Assembly (NCBI GenBank): GCA_903827085.1 | Contig: CAIKHC010000211.1 | Span: 1 to 5,849 of the forward strand | Direction: 5' to 3' | Source: an uncultured Candidatus Nemicrothrix sp. | GTDB taxonomy: Bacteria; Actinomycetota; Acidimicrobiia; Acidimicrobiales; Acidimicrobilacustridaceae | DNA: 5,849 nucleotides | Translations under genes and position numbers: made by a program | Shown here: piece after piece, positions 1 to 5,849 of the stretch | Numbering within the stretch: the stretch's first letter is position 1 | How the letters are laid out: the number at the start of each line of letters is the position of its first letter | Notes under the pieces: model-generated | Databases searched by the model: none | What the model saw: the letters and a program-made list of their open reading frames with translations, nothing else | Told to the model about the DNA's origin: nothing

Positions 1-452
1 AACGGATCAGGAATCCCACGCAGTAGTTCAGGGATGCGGAACCGCGCATCGGCCGAGGCAATCACGACATCGCAATGCAACGCGAGGTCGAGTCCGCCGG
101 CATGACACAGGCCATTTATGCGAGCCACCCAGATCTTGCGGCAACGTTCAATGTGGCGGAACGGGAAATTGTCGGTGGCGTCCCATTCATTTGCGAGACC
201 CTCGGGATCTTCTGACTTGCCGGCCATATCGCCGCCAGCCGCAAACCACTTATCGGTGCCGGTCAAACACACAGAATCAAGTTCGGGCTGCCCGTCGGCC
301 CAGATCGCTGCGCGCTTGAGCGCCCGATACATGTCTTGAGTGAACGCGTTGCGACGTTCAATGCGATCAATACGCAAATGAAGTGTTCGGCCGCGTACTT
401 CAGAAATGATGAACGCGGAACCGAACTCAGGCGGCACAACCGACGCAACCAT
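1..452 (-). CDS. Enoyl-CoA hydratase/isomerase family protein (crotonase fold), C-terminus cut by window edge
   Basis: The first 150 residues are visible; the gene continues past the left edge. Crotonases hydrate, isomerise or hydrolyse acyl-CoA thioesters in the cytoplasm, stabilising an enolate in an oxyanion hole. Seen here: the N-terminal strand and RRNAFTQDM block (residues 33-41), the first oxyanion-hole segment FAAGGDM (70-76), the second NGLCHAGGLDLAL (113-125) and a PELLRGIP block (141-148). Aligned by eye with rat mitochondrial enoyl-CoA hydratase, Glu142 matches catalytic Glu164, while the Glu144 position is Asp122. The reaction could therefore be hydration, isomerisation or another crotonase chemistry. 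The ATG at 452-450 shares its A with the upstream amidohydrolase TGA (TGATG), which implies translational coupling. The only Shine-Dalgarno-like sequence is AAGG 13 bases upstream. The family is secure; the substrate is unknown. Confidence 0.93.
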   Translation of the reverse strand, partial: MVASVVPPEFGSAFIISEVRGRTLHLRIDRIERRNAFTQDMYRALKRAAIWADGQPELDSVCLTGTDKWFAAGGDMAGKSEDPEGLANEWDATDNFPFRHIERCRKIWVARINGLCHAGGLDLALHCDVVIASADARFRIPELLRGIPDP

Positions 453-1615
453 CAGATGCCGTAGACCTTGGCTGCAGTCTCATAGAGAACTTTGCGGATG
501 ACATCTTCCGGAAGTCCTCCGAGCAGTTCCTGCGCATATTCGCGCGGACGTGTGGCCGCCGTTCGCGGACCAGGGTGCATGCACGTGGGATGCGGGTAGT
601 CGGTCTCGAACATGATGTTGTCGGGAAGAACGTCGATTGCCGCAAGGGCCGCCTTCTGTTCAAACCAGAAACAACCGTAGAGCTGACGACGGAAGTATTC
701 GCTCGGAGTGAGTTCGTATTCGGGATGCTCATCGCGAACCCCACCGTTGTTCCACTGCCAATCGAAGGTTTCAAGTGCTCCGGGCAACCAGCCAACACCC
801 GACTCGACCGAAACGAACTTGAGTTCTGGGAATCGATGACACATGCCACCAAAGATGAGATCAGCCATACAACGCATGTTGTCCATGAAGATCATCGACG
901 ACACCTTGGCGAAGTTCGTCATCCAGCCCATGTTCGCAGTGTCTTCGAACAGCGTTCCCATTGAGCCGCCACCAACGTGGAAGCTCACCGGCACACCTGC
1001 GTCTTGCACCGTCTTCCAAATCGGGTCCCAGTGCTTGCTCGCCAACGGCGGCTGGCCATAGTCCTGCGGCTGGTTGCAGAAGTTGATGGCTTTGTGGCCC
1101 ATGTCGAGACATCGCTCGATTTCACTAATTGCGAGATCGAGATCCCAAAACGGAACTGCGGAAATCGGAATCAAACGAGCAGGGTCGGCGCTGCACCAGT
1201 CGGTGAGGAAATCGTTGTAGGCACGCACGCACTGTGCAACGAGTTCACGATCACCGAGACGAAGGAAGTACCCGTTGCCGAATCCACCCACGTTGGGATA
1301 GAGGATCTGCGCGTCCACGCCTTCTTCATCAAGGAACGCCAAACGCGCTTTTGCGTCGAACATTGCTGGATGAATGTCGTCGAACGTCTTCGGCGTACTG
1401 AGCGGCATGATGCCGTCGAAGCCGGCCATTGAGTAGTAGCCGGGAGCACCGATTCGTTCGCCGCTCACCATCCACTGATCCACACCATCGATTCGCTCGA
1501 TATGAGGAACCTTGTCGTGGAGCGATGCCGGAAACGAACGCGTCCAGGTGTCTGGCGGTTCGGTGAGATGCGTATCGACGTCGATCACCTTGTAGGTATC
1601 GAAAAGATCAGTCAT
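452..1615 (-). CDS. Amidohydrolase-2 family metal-dependent hydrolase/decarboxylase (ACMSD-like TIM barrel)
   Basis: A complete 387-residue protein of normal length for the PF04909 family, a cytoplasmic metal-dependent TIM barrel whose members hydrolyse C-N or C-C bonds or decarboxylate. Motifs in order: a first-strand DVDTHLTEP (residues 12-20) with Asp14-x-His16 and Glu19; FHVGGG (212-217) with His213 as a likely metal ligand; VESGVGWLP (270-278); and FETDYPHP (336-343) with Asp339 as the likely metal-binding or catalytic aspartate, followed by His342. The C-terminus (NIMFETDYPHP through AAKVYGI) is typical of the family. Compared with the His-x-His of ACMSD (aminocarboxymuconate semialdehyde decarboxylase), the first histidine is Asp14. 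The start is supported by an AGGAG site 9 bases upstream. It lies between a CoA-transferase and a crotonase gene, so its substrate is probably an intermediate of a CoA-linked catabolic route. No specific substrate is supported. Confidence 0.92.
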   Translation of the reverse strand: MTDLFDTYKVIDVDTHLTEPPDTWTRSFPASLHDKVPHIERIDGVDQWMVSGERIGAPGYYSMAGFDGIMPLSTPKTFDDIHPAMFDAKARLAFLDEEGVDAQILYPNVGGFGNGYFLRLGDRELVAQCVRAYNDFLTDWCSADPARLIPISAVPFWDLDLAISEIERCLDMGHKAINFCNQPQDYGQPPLASKHWDPIWKTVQDAGVPVSFHVGGGSMGTLFEDTANMGWMTNFAKVSSMIFMDNMRCMADLIFGGMCHRFPELKFVSVESGVGWLPGALETFDWQWNNGGVRDEHPEYELTPSEYFRRQLYGCFWFEQKAALAAIDVLPDNIMFETDYPHPTCMHPGPRTAATRPREYAQELLGGLPEDVIRKVLYETAAKVYGI

Positions 1616-1653
1616 GGTCGAGTTCTCCTAAAACAATTTCCAGCGATGGATAC
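1616..1653 (-). other. Intergenic spacer between CoA-transferase and amidohydrolase genes
   Basis: These 38 bases hold only the AGGAG ribosome binding site and an A/T-richer stretch. I see no inverted repeat followed by a T-run, so no intrinsic terminator. The short gap supports co-transcription of the CoA-transferase, amidohydrolase and crotonase genes. Confidence 0.7.
1625..1629 (-). promoter_or_regulatory. Ribosome binding site of the amidohydrolase gene
   Basis: On the minus strand AGGAG lies 9 bases before the ATG at 1615-1613. It is the clearest Shine-Dalgarno sequence in the window. It fixes the amidohydrolase start and allows independent ribosome entry after the CoA-transferase stop 38 bases upstream. 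Confidence 0.75.
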
Positions 1654-4008
1654 TTAGCGTTCTATGCCCATCGGCCAATCGCCGATGATGCCCTTCTCTT
1701 CCAGTTCAGCAAGTTCTGCATCGGAATGCCCAAGCATCCCGCCAAGAATTTCCTTGTTGTGCTCACCCAGTGTCGGAGCCGGACGACGCACCCAGTAATC
1801 AACGCTCCCATATCGGAACGGAAGCGTCGGGGTCGGATGGATTCCGACGACTGAATGATCGACGTCTTCGCAGTACCCACGGAAGACATTTTGGGGATGA
1901 CCCGAAGACCGTCGATTGTCTCGGGTTTCGGCGGCGGGAATACCAGCGGCCACAAGTGTTGCGACTGCTTTGCTCAACTCTTGCTGCGCGGCCCACTCTC
2001 CAATCGCCACATCGAGTCGATCATGCTCACGTCGCCGGTCGGCAAGAGTCGCCAGCGATGGATCGTCAGCTAGCTCGGGATGACCGATCACTGCTGCCAG
2101 CGACTTCCATTGCTCGTCAGTCGCACACGAAACGGCCAACCAGTTCTCAAAGCCTTCACATGCGTACAAGTTCTGTGGCGCCGCATAAGGACTGCGGTTG
2201 CCTTCTCGTTCAACCCGAAGATTGTGAGCAGTCCATTCGATAACAGGTTCGGCCGCGACGTTGATCGCCGCTTCAAACATCGGAGCCTCAATGAGACAAC
2301 CCTCACCGGTGCGGTCGCGACGCTGCAAACCGATGAGCGCACCAAACGCAGCGTGTAATCCACCATTGGGGTCACATGGTCCACGCTGGATTCGAGGCTG
2401 ATCTTCGGGGTGACCAGTCATCCATGCGAGTCCGGTGATCTGTTCCATGGTTTGAGCAAAGCCGGGGCGGTCGCGCCACGGACCATCAAGGCCGAACGCC
2501 GGCATACGCACCATCACTGCTCGCGGGTTCACACTCTTGATGACATCCCAGTCGAGATCGAATGCTTCAACGACGCGAGGCGTGAAGTTCTCGACGACGA
2601 TGTCGGCCTTTGCAGCCAGCTCTAGTGCAAGCGCCCGACCTTCGGGACGATCGAGGTCAAGGGTGACGTCATACTTGTTGGTGTTCGCCGACAAGAAGAA
2701 TGCGCTGTACTCCCACCACTGAGGACGGCTGTAGAACATGCCACCCGCGGTTCGCATGCCATCAATACGTCGGGTTGATTCAACGTGGATGACCTCGGCG
2801 CCAAGCGCGGCGAGCATTCCTGCCGCCGATGGCCCCGCCCACCACGCGGTGAGGTCAAGAACGGTGATGCCAGCAAGCGGAAGCGCAACCGAATCGGCAA
2901 CTGTCTGCGGCCGCGGCGTTCGAACCGGGATGGCCTCGCCGTTCTCGGCACCTACGGCGGGCGCAGGCGCTGGTGCGCTGCCCGACACCCCGTCGATCAG
3001 GTACGGCCGACGCGGCATTGAGAACTCGTCCAATGGATCGCGCAGAAACACGCCGCGCTCCTGCGGATGATCGAGTTCGAGAATGATTTTTCCGTCGGCA
3101 ACTGGCGCAACGGGAATTCGCAATGCTGCAGCAGCTTCAACGATCTCTGCAGTGGTGTGCTTGGTGGTGTACTCGCGAACCATCGCATTCCACTCGGCGG
3201 CACGAGCGTTGCGAGTCGCAAGCGCGGCAAACTCTGCTGATTCAAGGAGATCGGGACGCTCAATAAGAATGCAGAACGAGTCCCATTGATCACGGGTGTT
3301 GGTATTGAAACCAACCCAACCATCGAGCGTTGGTTCAATCGACGGGATCTCAACATTGCGCGGCGGCACTGTGGGGTCGGGCTCGGGTCGTCCGGCAAGC
3401 GAGTTGAACAGATCGGAGTAATTCGTTGCAGTCACATTCGCGACTTCGAATACCGAGAGATCGATGAGTTCACCTGCACCGGTTTCGCGTGCACGTCGAA
3501 CTGCGGCCAACGACGCGACAGCTCCGTAGGCACCGCCGACCCATTCAACGATGCGCCCGCCCATTTGGATGGGTGGAAACTCGCGCACGCCTCGAATAGC
3601 GACTGCGCCACTGTCGGCCTGCAATGTGAATTCCGTTGCCGGCCTATCGGCGAACGGCCCGGTGAGTCCGTAGGGAGTTGCGGCAAGCACAACCGTGCCT
3701 GGCCATTCGCCTGGTGGCGGACCACTCACAATGACAAGGTCGGCAGCGGCACAAAGTTCATCGATGATGGGCTCACCGGCGACTGCCGTAACTGACCGCT
3801 GACCGTGTCGGAGATAGCGAAACAGCGGCGCATCACCGCTTGTGGGCACGCCCGACCATTGCGCGTGACGCTGCGGGTCGCCCTCGGGCGGTTCCACTCG
3901 GGTCACTGTGGCGCCGGAGTCGGCAAACAACTTTGCGCAGTACGCGCCGCTCAGGTTCGTCGAGAGATCGACGACCACAACGTCTTTGAGTTCCCCTGTC
4001 TCCCCCAT
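1654..4008 (-). CDS. Tandem (two-domain) CaiB/BaiF class III CoA-transferase
   Basis: A 784-residue protein, about twice the usual ~400 residues of class III CoA-transferases, which move CoA between carboxylic acids in the cytoplasm. It holds two family domains in one frame. The N-half (about 9-340) opens with DVVVVDLS and has GRIVEWVGGAYGA (151-163) and ETGAGELIDLSVFE (175-188). The C-half (about 377-784) opens with LAGITVLDLT and has VVENFTPRVVEAF (471-483), RGPCDPNGGLHAAFG (542-556), RTGEGCLIEAPMFE (566-579) and a terminal TLGEHNKEIL (746-755). They are joined by an Ala/Pro-rich linker (about 341-375). Asp546 sits where the family's catalytic Asp is expected; the N-half has Glu155 there. 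The frame stays open upstream to 4251, but family homology begins just after Met1 at 4008, and any longer form would overlap the divergent gene. It probably supplies the CoA thioester used by the downstream genes. The substrate is unknown. Confidence 0.93.
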   Translation of the reverse strand: MGETGELKDVVVVDLSTNLSGAYCAKLFADSGATVTRVEPPEGDPQRHAQWSGVPTSGDAPLFRYLRHGQRSVTAVAGEPIIDELCAAADLVIVSGPPPGEWPGTVVLAATPYGLTGPFADRPATEFTLQADSGAVAIRGVREFPPIQMGGRIVEWVGGAYGAVASLAAVRRARETGAGELIDLSVFEVANVTATNYSDLFNSLAGRPEPDPTVPPRNVEIPSIEPTLDGWVGFNTNTRDQWDSFCILIERPDLLESAEFAALATRNARAAEWNAMVREYTTKHTTAEIVEAAAALRIPVAPVADGKIILELDHPQERGVFLRDPLDEFSMPRRPYLIDGVSGSAPAPAPAVGAENGEAIPVRTPRPQTVADSVALPLAGITVLDLTAWWAGPSAAGMLAALGAEVIHVESTRRIDGMRTAGGMFYSRPQWWEYSAFFLSANTNKYDVTLDLDRPEGRALALELAAKADIVVENFTPRVVEAFDLDWDVIKSVNPRAVMVRMPAFGLDGPWRDRPGFAQTMEQITGLAWMTGHPEDQPRIQRGPCDPNGGLHAAFGALIGLQRRDRTGEGCLIEAPMFEAAINVAAEPVIEWTAHNLRVEREGNRSPYAAPQNLYACEGFENWLAVSCATDEQWKSLAAVIGHPELADDPSLATLADRRREHDRLDVAIGEWAAQQELSKAVATLVAAGIPAAETRDNRRSSGHPQNVFRGYCEDVDHSVVGIHPTPTLPFRYGSVDYWVRRPAPTLGEHNKEILGGMLGHSDAELAELEEKGIIGDWPMGIER

Positions 4009-4017
4009 CAGTCTCTG

Positions 4018-4023
4018 ACCGTA
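4018..4023 (-). promoter_or_regulatory. Candidate -10 box (TACGGT) for the CoA-transferase operon
   Basis: Read on the minus strand, TACGGT fits TAnnnT and ends 9 bases before the ATG at 4008. This would give a leader of only a few bases. The sequence between box and ATG has no good ribosome binding site. No -35 box is evident. Confidence 0.35.
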
Positions 4024-4044
4024 GTTCGCCCGCCCTCGAGCCGG

Positions 4045-4050
4045 TACCGT
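4045..4050 (+). promoter_or_regulatory. Candidate -10 box (TACCGT) for the oxidoreductase operon
   Basis: TACCGT fits the actinobacterial TAnnnT -10 pattern and ends 7 bases before the GTG at 4058. A transcript starting at the usual distance would begin at or next to the start codon, giving a leaderless mRNA. No Shine-Dalgarno sequence precedes this GTG, which agrees. The -35 region is not recognisable, so confidence is limited. Confidence 0.4.
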
Positions 4051-4057
4051 CGGCCCT

Positions 4058-5068
4058 GTGAAACTTGCCTTCGCCGGAGCCGGCACCATCTCGGTCGTGC
4101 ACGCCATGGCAGCGGCTGCGGTCGAGGCGGAGATTGTGGCTGTTGCATCCCGCACCAGTGAGCGAGCAACAGAGCGGGCCGGCCAGGTGGGCGCAGCGGT
4201 GGTCGCATTTGAGGACCTCCCAGCGGGCGCTGACGCCGTTGTGGTGTGCACGCCACCAGACCGTCATACTGCCGACACCTTGCAGGCCCTCCGAGCAGGG
4301 GCAGTCGTGCTCGTTGAGAAGCCGCTTGCGACCACCCTTGCCGAAGCCGACGCGATCGTCGACGCCGGCGGCGGCCAGGTCATCTACGCCGAAAACCTCG
4401 CCTTCTCCCCTCTTGTTGTGGCCACGAATGAATTAGTCAGGGCCATCGGCGCACCGAACTTCATCGAGATCCGTCAGCTTTCCCCTCGGCCCTCTTGGGG
4501 CGAGTTCCTCGACCCCGCCCGCGGTGGCGGCGTCCTGTTCGATCTCGGATCGCATGCCGTGGCGCTTGCACTACTTCTGGCCGGGGCCGATGCACCCGTG
4601 TCGGTTGAAGCAACGATGAGTCGCTCTGCAGACATCGAAGTCGATGATGCCGCCGAGGTGTTCATCACCTTCGCTTCGGGCATGCGCGCTCGCATTGAAA
4701 CGAACTGGACCAACCCACATGCGGTGTGGGATCTCCAAGTCTCGAGCGATAGCGGCGTTGTGCGCACCGAACTCATGCCCCAGCCAGGCATCGAGCACAA
4801 CGGTGAACCTGTCGCTCTTCCGGCCCTCGCTAGCGCTGCTGATCCACATCTCGAGCACTACGGATACATCGGCCAAATGTTGACGCTGCGTGATGTTGTC
4901 GGTGGAGCACCATCGCCAATCGACGCACGATTTGGCCGCCGAGTTCTTGACGTACTCAGCGCTGCCTATGCCGCTGCGAGCAAGCCCGGCTCAACCGTGT
5001 CGCTCCCATTCGCTGGACCGCGAAATCGGACACCCCATCAACTCTGGAGCGATACGGTCGGTCCATGA
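4058..5068 (+). CDS. Gfo/Idh/MocA family NAD(P)-dependent oxidoreductase
   Basis: A complete 336-residue protein of standard family length. These cytoplasmic enzymes usually oxidise or reduce sugars, inositols or related polyols with NAD(P). The N-terminal Rossmann domain has GAGTIS (residues 7-12), the strand-2 end VASRTSE (29-35), VCTPPDRH (63-70) and the family EKP motif in VEKPLA (86-91, Lys88). The C-terminal domain has GGGVLFDLGSH (156-166) with His166 as the likely catalytic base. Ser31-Arg32 after strand 2, with no acidic residue there, suggests NADP rather than NAD. The Asp often found three residues after this His is Ala169. GTG at 4058 is the only start that keeps the first beta strand: the frame has a TAG at 4022-4024 and no start codon between. 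The stop overlaps the sulfotransferase start by 4 bases (ATGA). The family is firm; the substrate is not identifiable. Confidence 0.93.
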   Translation: MKLAFAGAGTISVVHAMAAAAVEAEIVAVASRTSERATERAGQVGAAVVAFEDLPAGADAVVVCTPPDRHTADTLQALRAGAVVLVEKPLATTLAEADAIVDAGGGQVIYAENLAFSPLVVATNELVRAIGAPNFIEIRQLSPRPSWGEFLDPARGGGVLFDLGSHAVALALLLAGADAPVSVEATMSRSADIEVDDAAEVFITFASGMRARIETNWTNPHAVWDLQVSSDSGVVRTELMPQPGIEHNGEPVALPALASAADPHLEHYGYIGQMLTLRDVVGGAPSPIDARFGRRVLDVLSAAYAAASKPGSTVSLPFAGPRNRTPHQLWSDTVGP

Positions 5069-5849
5069 CCGATCTCAACGTTGACGCAATTCTCGCCGAA
5101 TCCTCTCAACGCGCAGGAGGACGAACCGATCTCGGTGACGGCAGTGAATTCTTCCTTGAAGGTCTTGGCCGATTCATGGATTCGCTCAATGCCGACGCGC
5201 AGCTCAATCCCACAGGTGAATTCATCGCCAGCGAACGAGCAATGCTCCACACCGTGAACCGGCTGAACTACACCGCCGACCGCGTTGCGTTCCCCGAAAT
5301 CGCGCAGCAAAAGATCGAAAAGCCTGTCTTCATCATCGGCATGCCTCGCACGGGCACGACGATCTTGCATGACATCCTCGCTCAGGACCCGGCCAACCGT
5401 GCACCACTCACATGGGAATGCATGTTTCCGTCTCCCCCGCCCCGTGCAGAGACATTCGCCACCGATCCTCGCATTGCTATGTGTGCAGCAACCATGCCGC
5501 CGATTGAGGATCAGCAGCTCAAAGCAATTCATCCGCTCGGCGCTGAACTCACCCAAGAGTGCGTCACGCTCATGGGCGAATCAATGTGTACGCCGCTCTT
5601 CCATAATCAGTTCAATGTTTCGAGCTACCAAGACTGGACTGATCGCGATGCTGATTGGTCAAACGTCTACGACTTCCACCTGCAGCAACTGCAGCACATG
5701 CAGGCGTTCAACATGCAGGACCGCTGGGTGCTGAAGACCGGCGCTCACCTCTGGGGTCTCGAACACCTTTTGGCTACCTACCCCGATGCGCGCATCGTGT
5801 TCACTCACCGTGATCCAGTGAAGTCCATGACGTCCTATGCCTCACTCAC
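5065..5849 (+). CDS. Sulfotransferase family protein (PAPS-dependent type), C-terminus cut by window edge
   Basis: The first 261 residues are visible; the frame is open to the right edge. The protein matches the PF13469-type sulfotransferases, often about 380-400 residues in actinobacteria, which transfer sulfate from PAPS to a hydroxyl or amine. The 5'-phosphosulfate loop is FIIGMPRTGTTILHDIL (residues 89-105). Further blocks are the WVLKTGAHLWGLEHLL region (221-236), where related enzymes have an LKSP-like motif, and FTHRDPVKSMTS (246-257), in which Arg249 and Ser254 fit the 3'-phosphate binding site. There is no signal peptide or clear membrane segment in the visible part. The ATG at 5065 overlaps the oxidoreductase TGA (ATGA), so translation is probably coupled; a GGAG at 5046-5049 is rather far upstream (15 bases). 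The acceptor is unknown; the upstream oxidoreductase may act on the same molecule. Confidence 0.92.
   Translation, partial: MTDLNVDAILAESSQRAGGRTDLGDGSEFFLEGLGRFMDSLNADAQLNPTGEFIASERAMLHTVNRLNYTADRVAFPEIAQQKIEKPVFIIGMPRTGTTILHDILAQDPANRAPLTWECMFPSPPPRAETFATDPRIAMCAATMPPIEDQQLKAIHPLGAELTQECVTLMGESMCTPLFHNQFNVSSYQDWTDRDADWSNVYDFHLQQLQHMQAFNMQDRWVLKTGAHLWGLEHLLATYPDARIVFTHRDPVKSMTSYASL

Larger units (their letters stand above)
4009..4057. promoter_or_regulatory. Divergent promoter region between the two operons
   Basis: This 49-base gap separates the CoA-transferase ATG (minus) from the oxidoreductase GTG (plus), so promoters for both operons must lie in or very near it. It contains an 8-base palindrome, CGGTACCG (4042-4049), and a CTCGAG palindrome (4036-4041), which could be operator sequence or chance. 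That it is a promoter region is inferred from gene arrangement; no strong -35 box is visible in either direction. Confidence 0.6.

Noticed and set aside
977..1432. 151-codon plus-strand open frame inside the amidohydrolase gene
   Set aside because: It lies antisense to a gene with clear family motifs, and its translation shows no recognisable domain. It is a frame shadow, as are the plus-strand frames at 575-964, 3286-3795 and 3805-4161.
452..1615. Naming the amidohydrolase as ACMSD or another specific decarboxylase
   Set aside because: The first metal motif differs from ACMSD and no kynurenine-pathway or meta-cleavage genes are present nearby, so only the family-level name is supported.
4009..4251. 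81-codon N-terminal extension of the CoA-transferase reading frame, starting at 4251
   Set aside because: The extension has no family similarity, is rich in Ala/Thr/Pro in the manner of an antisense frame, and would overlap the confidently identified oxidoreductase gene. Family homology starts just after the ATG at 4008.
4714..4730. Perfect 6-base inverted repeat (CCCACA, 5-base loop, TGTGGG) that could form a hairpin
   Set aside because: It sits inside the oxidoreductase coding sequence, has no T-run after it and is short enough to occur by chance in GC-rich DNA.
4058..5068. A frameshift or broken gene because the rightward gene begins with GTG and has no ribosome binding site
   Set aside because: The frame is intact, the Rossmann motif begins immediately after the GTG, and an upstream in-frame TAG at 4022 leaves no earlier start; the arrangement fits leaderless translation.
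5038..5556. 172-codon minus-strand open frame opposite the sulfotransferase gene
   Set aside because: Its translation shows no recognisable domain, while the plus strand carries both PAPS-binding motifs in an uninterrupted frame.

Overview
The window is almost wall-to-wall protein coding, with five genes in two divergent groups and only two short gaps (1616-1653 and 4009-4057). I see no RNA gene, mobile element, CRISPR array, long repeat or convincing terminator. The base composition is moderately GC-rich by eye. The gene families (class III CoA-transferase, metal-dependent amidohydrolase, crotonase, PF13469-type sulfotransferase) and the possible leaderless GTG start fit an actinobacterium with fatty-acid-like or ring-compound catabolism, such as a mycobacterial relative or an Acidimicrobiia-type lineage. 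That placement is inference; there is no taxonomic marker gene.

Leftward group (minus strand, read from 4008 down to 1): a 784-residue tandem CaiB/BaiF CoA-transferase (1654-4008), then a 38-base gap with a good ribosome binding site, a 387-residue amidohydrolase-2 protein (452-1615), and a crotonase-family enoyl-CoA hydratase/isomerase that runs off the left edge (1-452). The amidohydrolase stop and crotonase start share one base (TGATG). The order suggests a catabolic operon: a carboxylate is converted to its CoA thioester, an enoyl-CoA intermediate is hydrated or isomerised, and the amidohydrolase performs a hydrolytic or decarboxylating step. The substrate cannot be read from the sequence.

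Rightward group (plus strand): a Gfo/Idh/MocA-type NAD(P)-dependent oxidoreductase (4058-5068) overlapping by 4 bases (ATGA) a PAPS-type sulfotransferase (5065 to beyond the right edge). The two groups start 49 bases apart. This gap carries a TAnnnT box close to each start codon, so both promoters probably sit there and may share a regulator.

The most notable features are the internally duplicated CoA-transferase, in which only the C-terminal half keeps the aspartate expected for catalysis, the compact divergent promoter gap, and the pairing of a CoA-thioester catabolic operon with a sulfotransferase/oxidoreductase operon. Nothing here clearly amounts to a new kind of defence or mobile system. 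It looks like an uncharacterised metabolic cluster.
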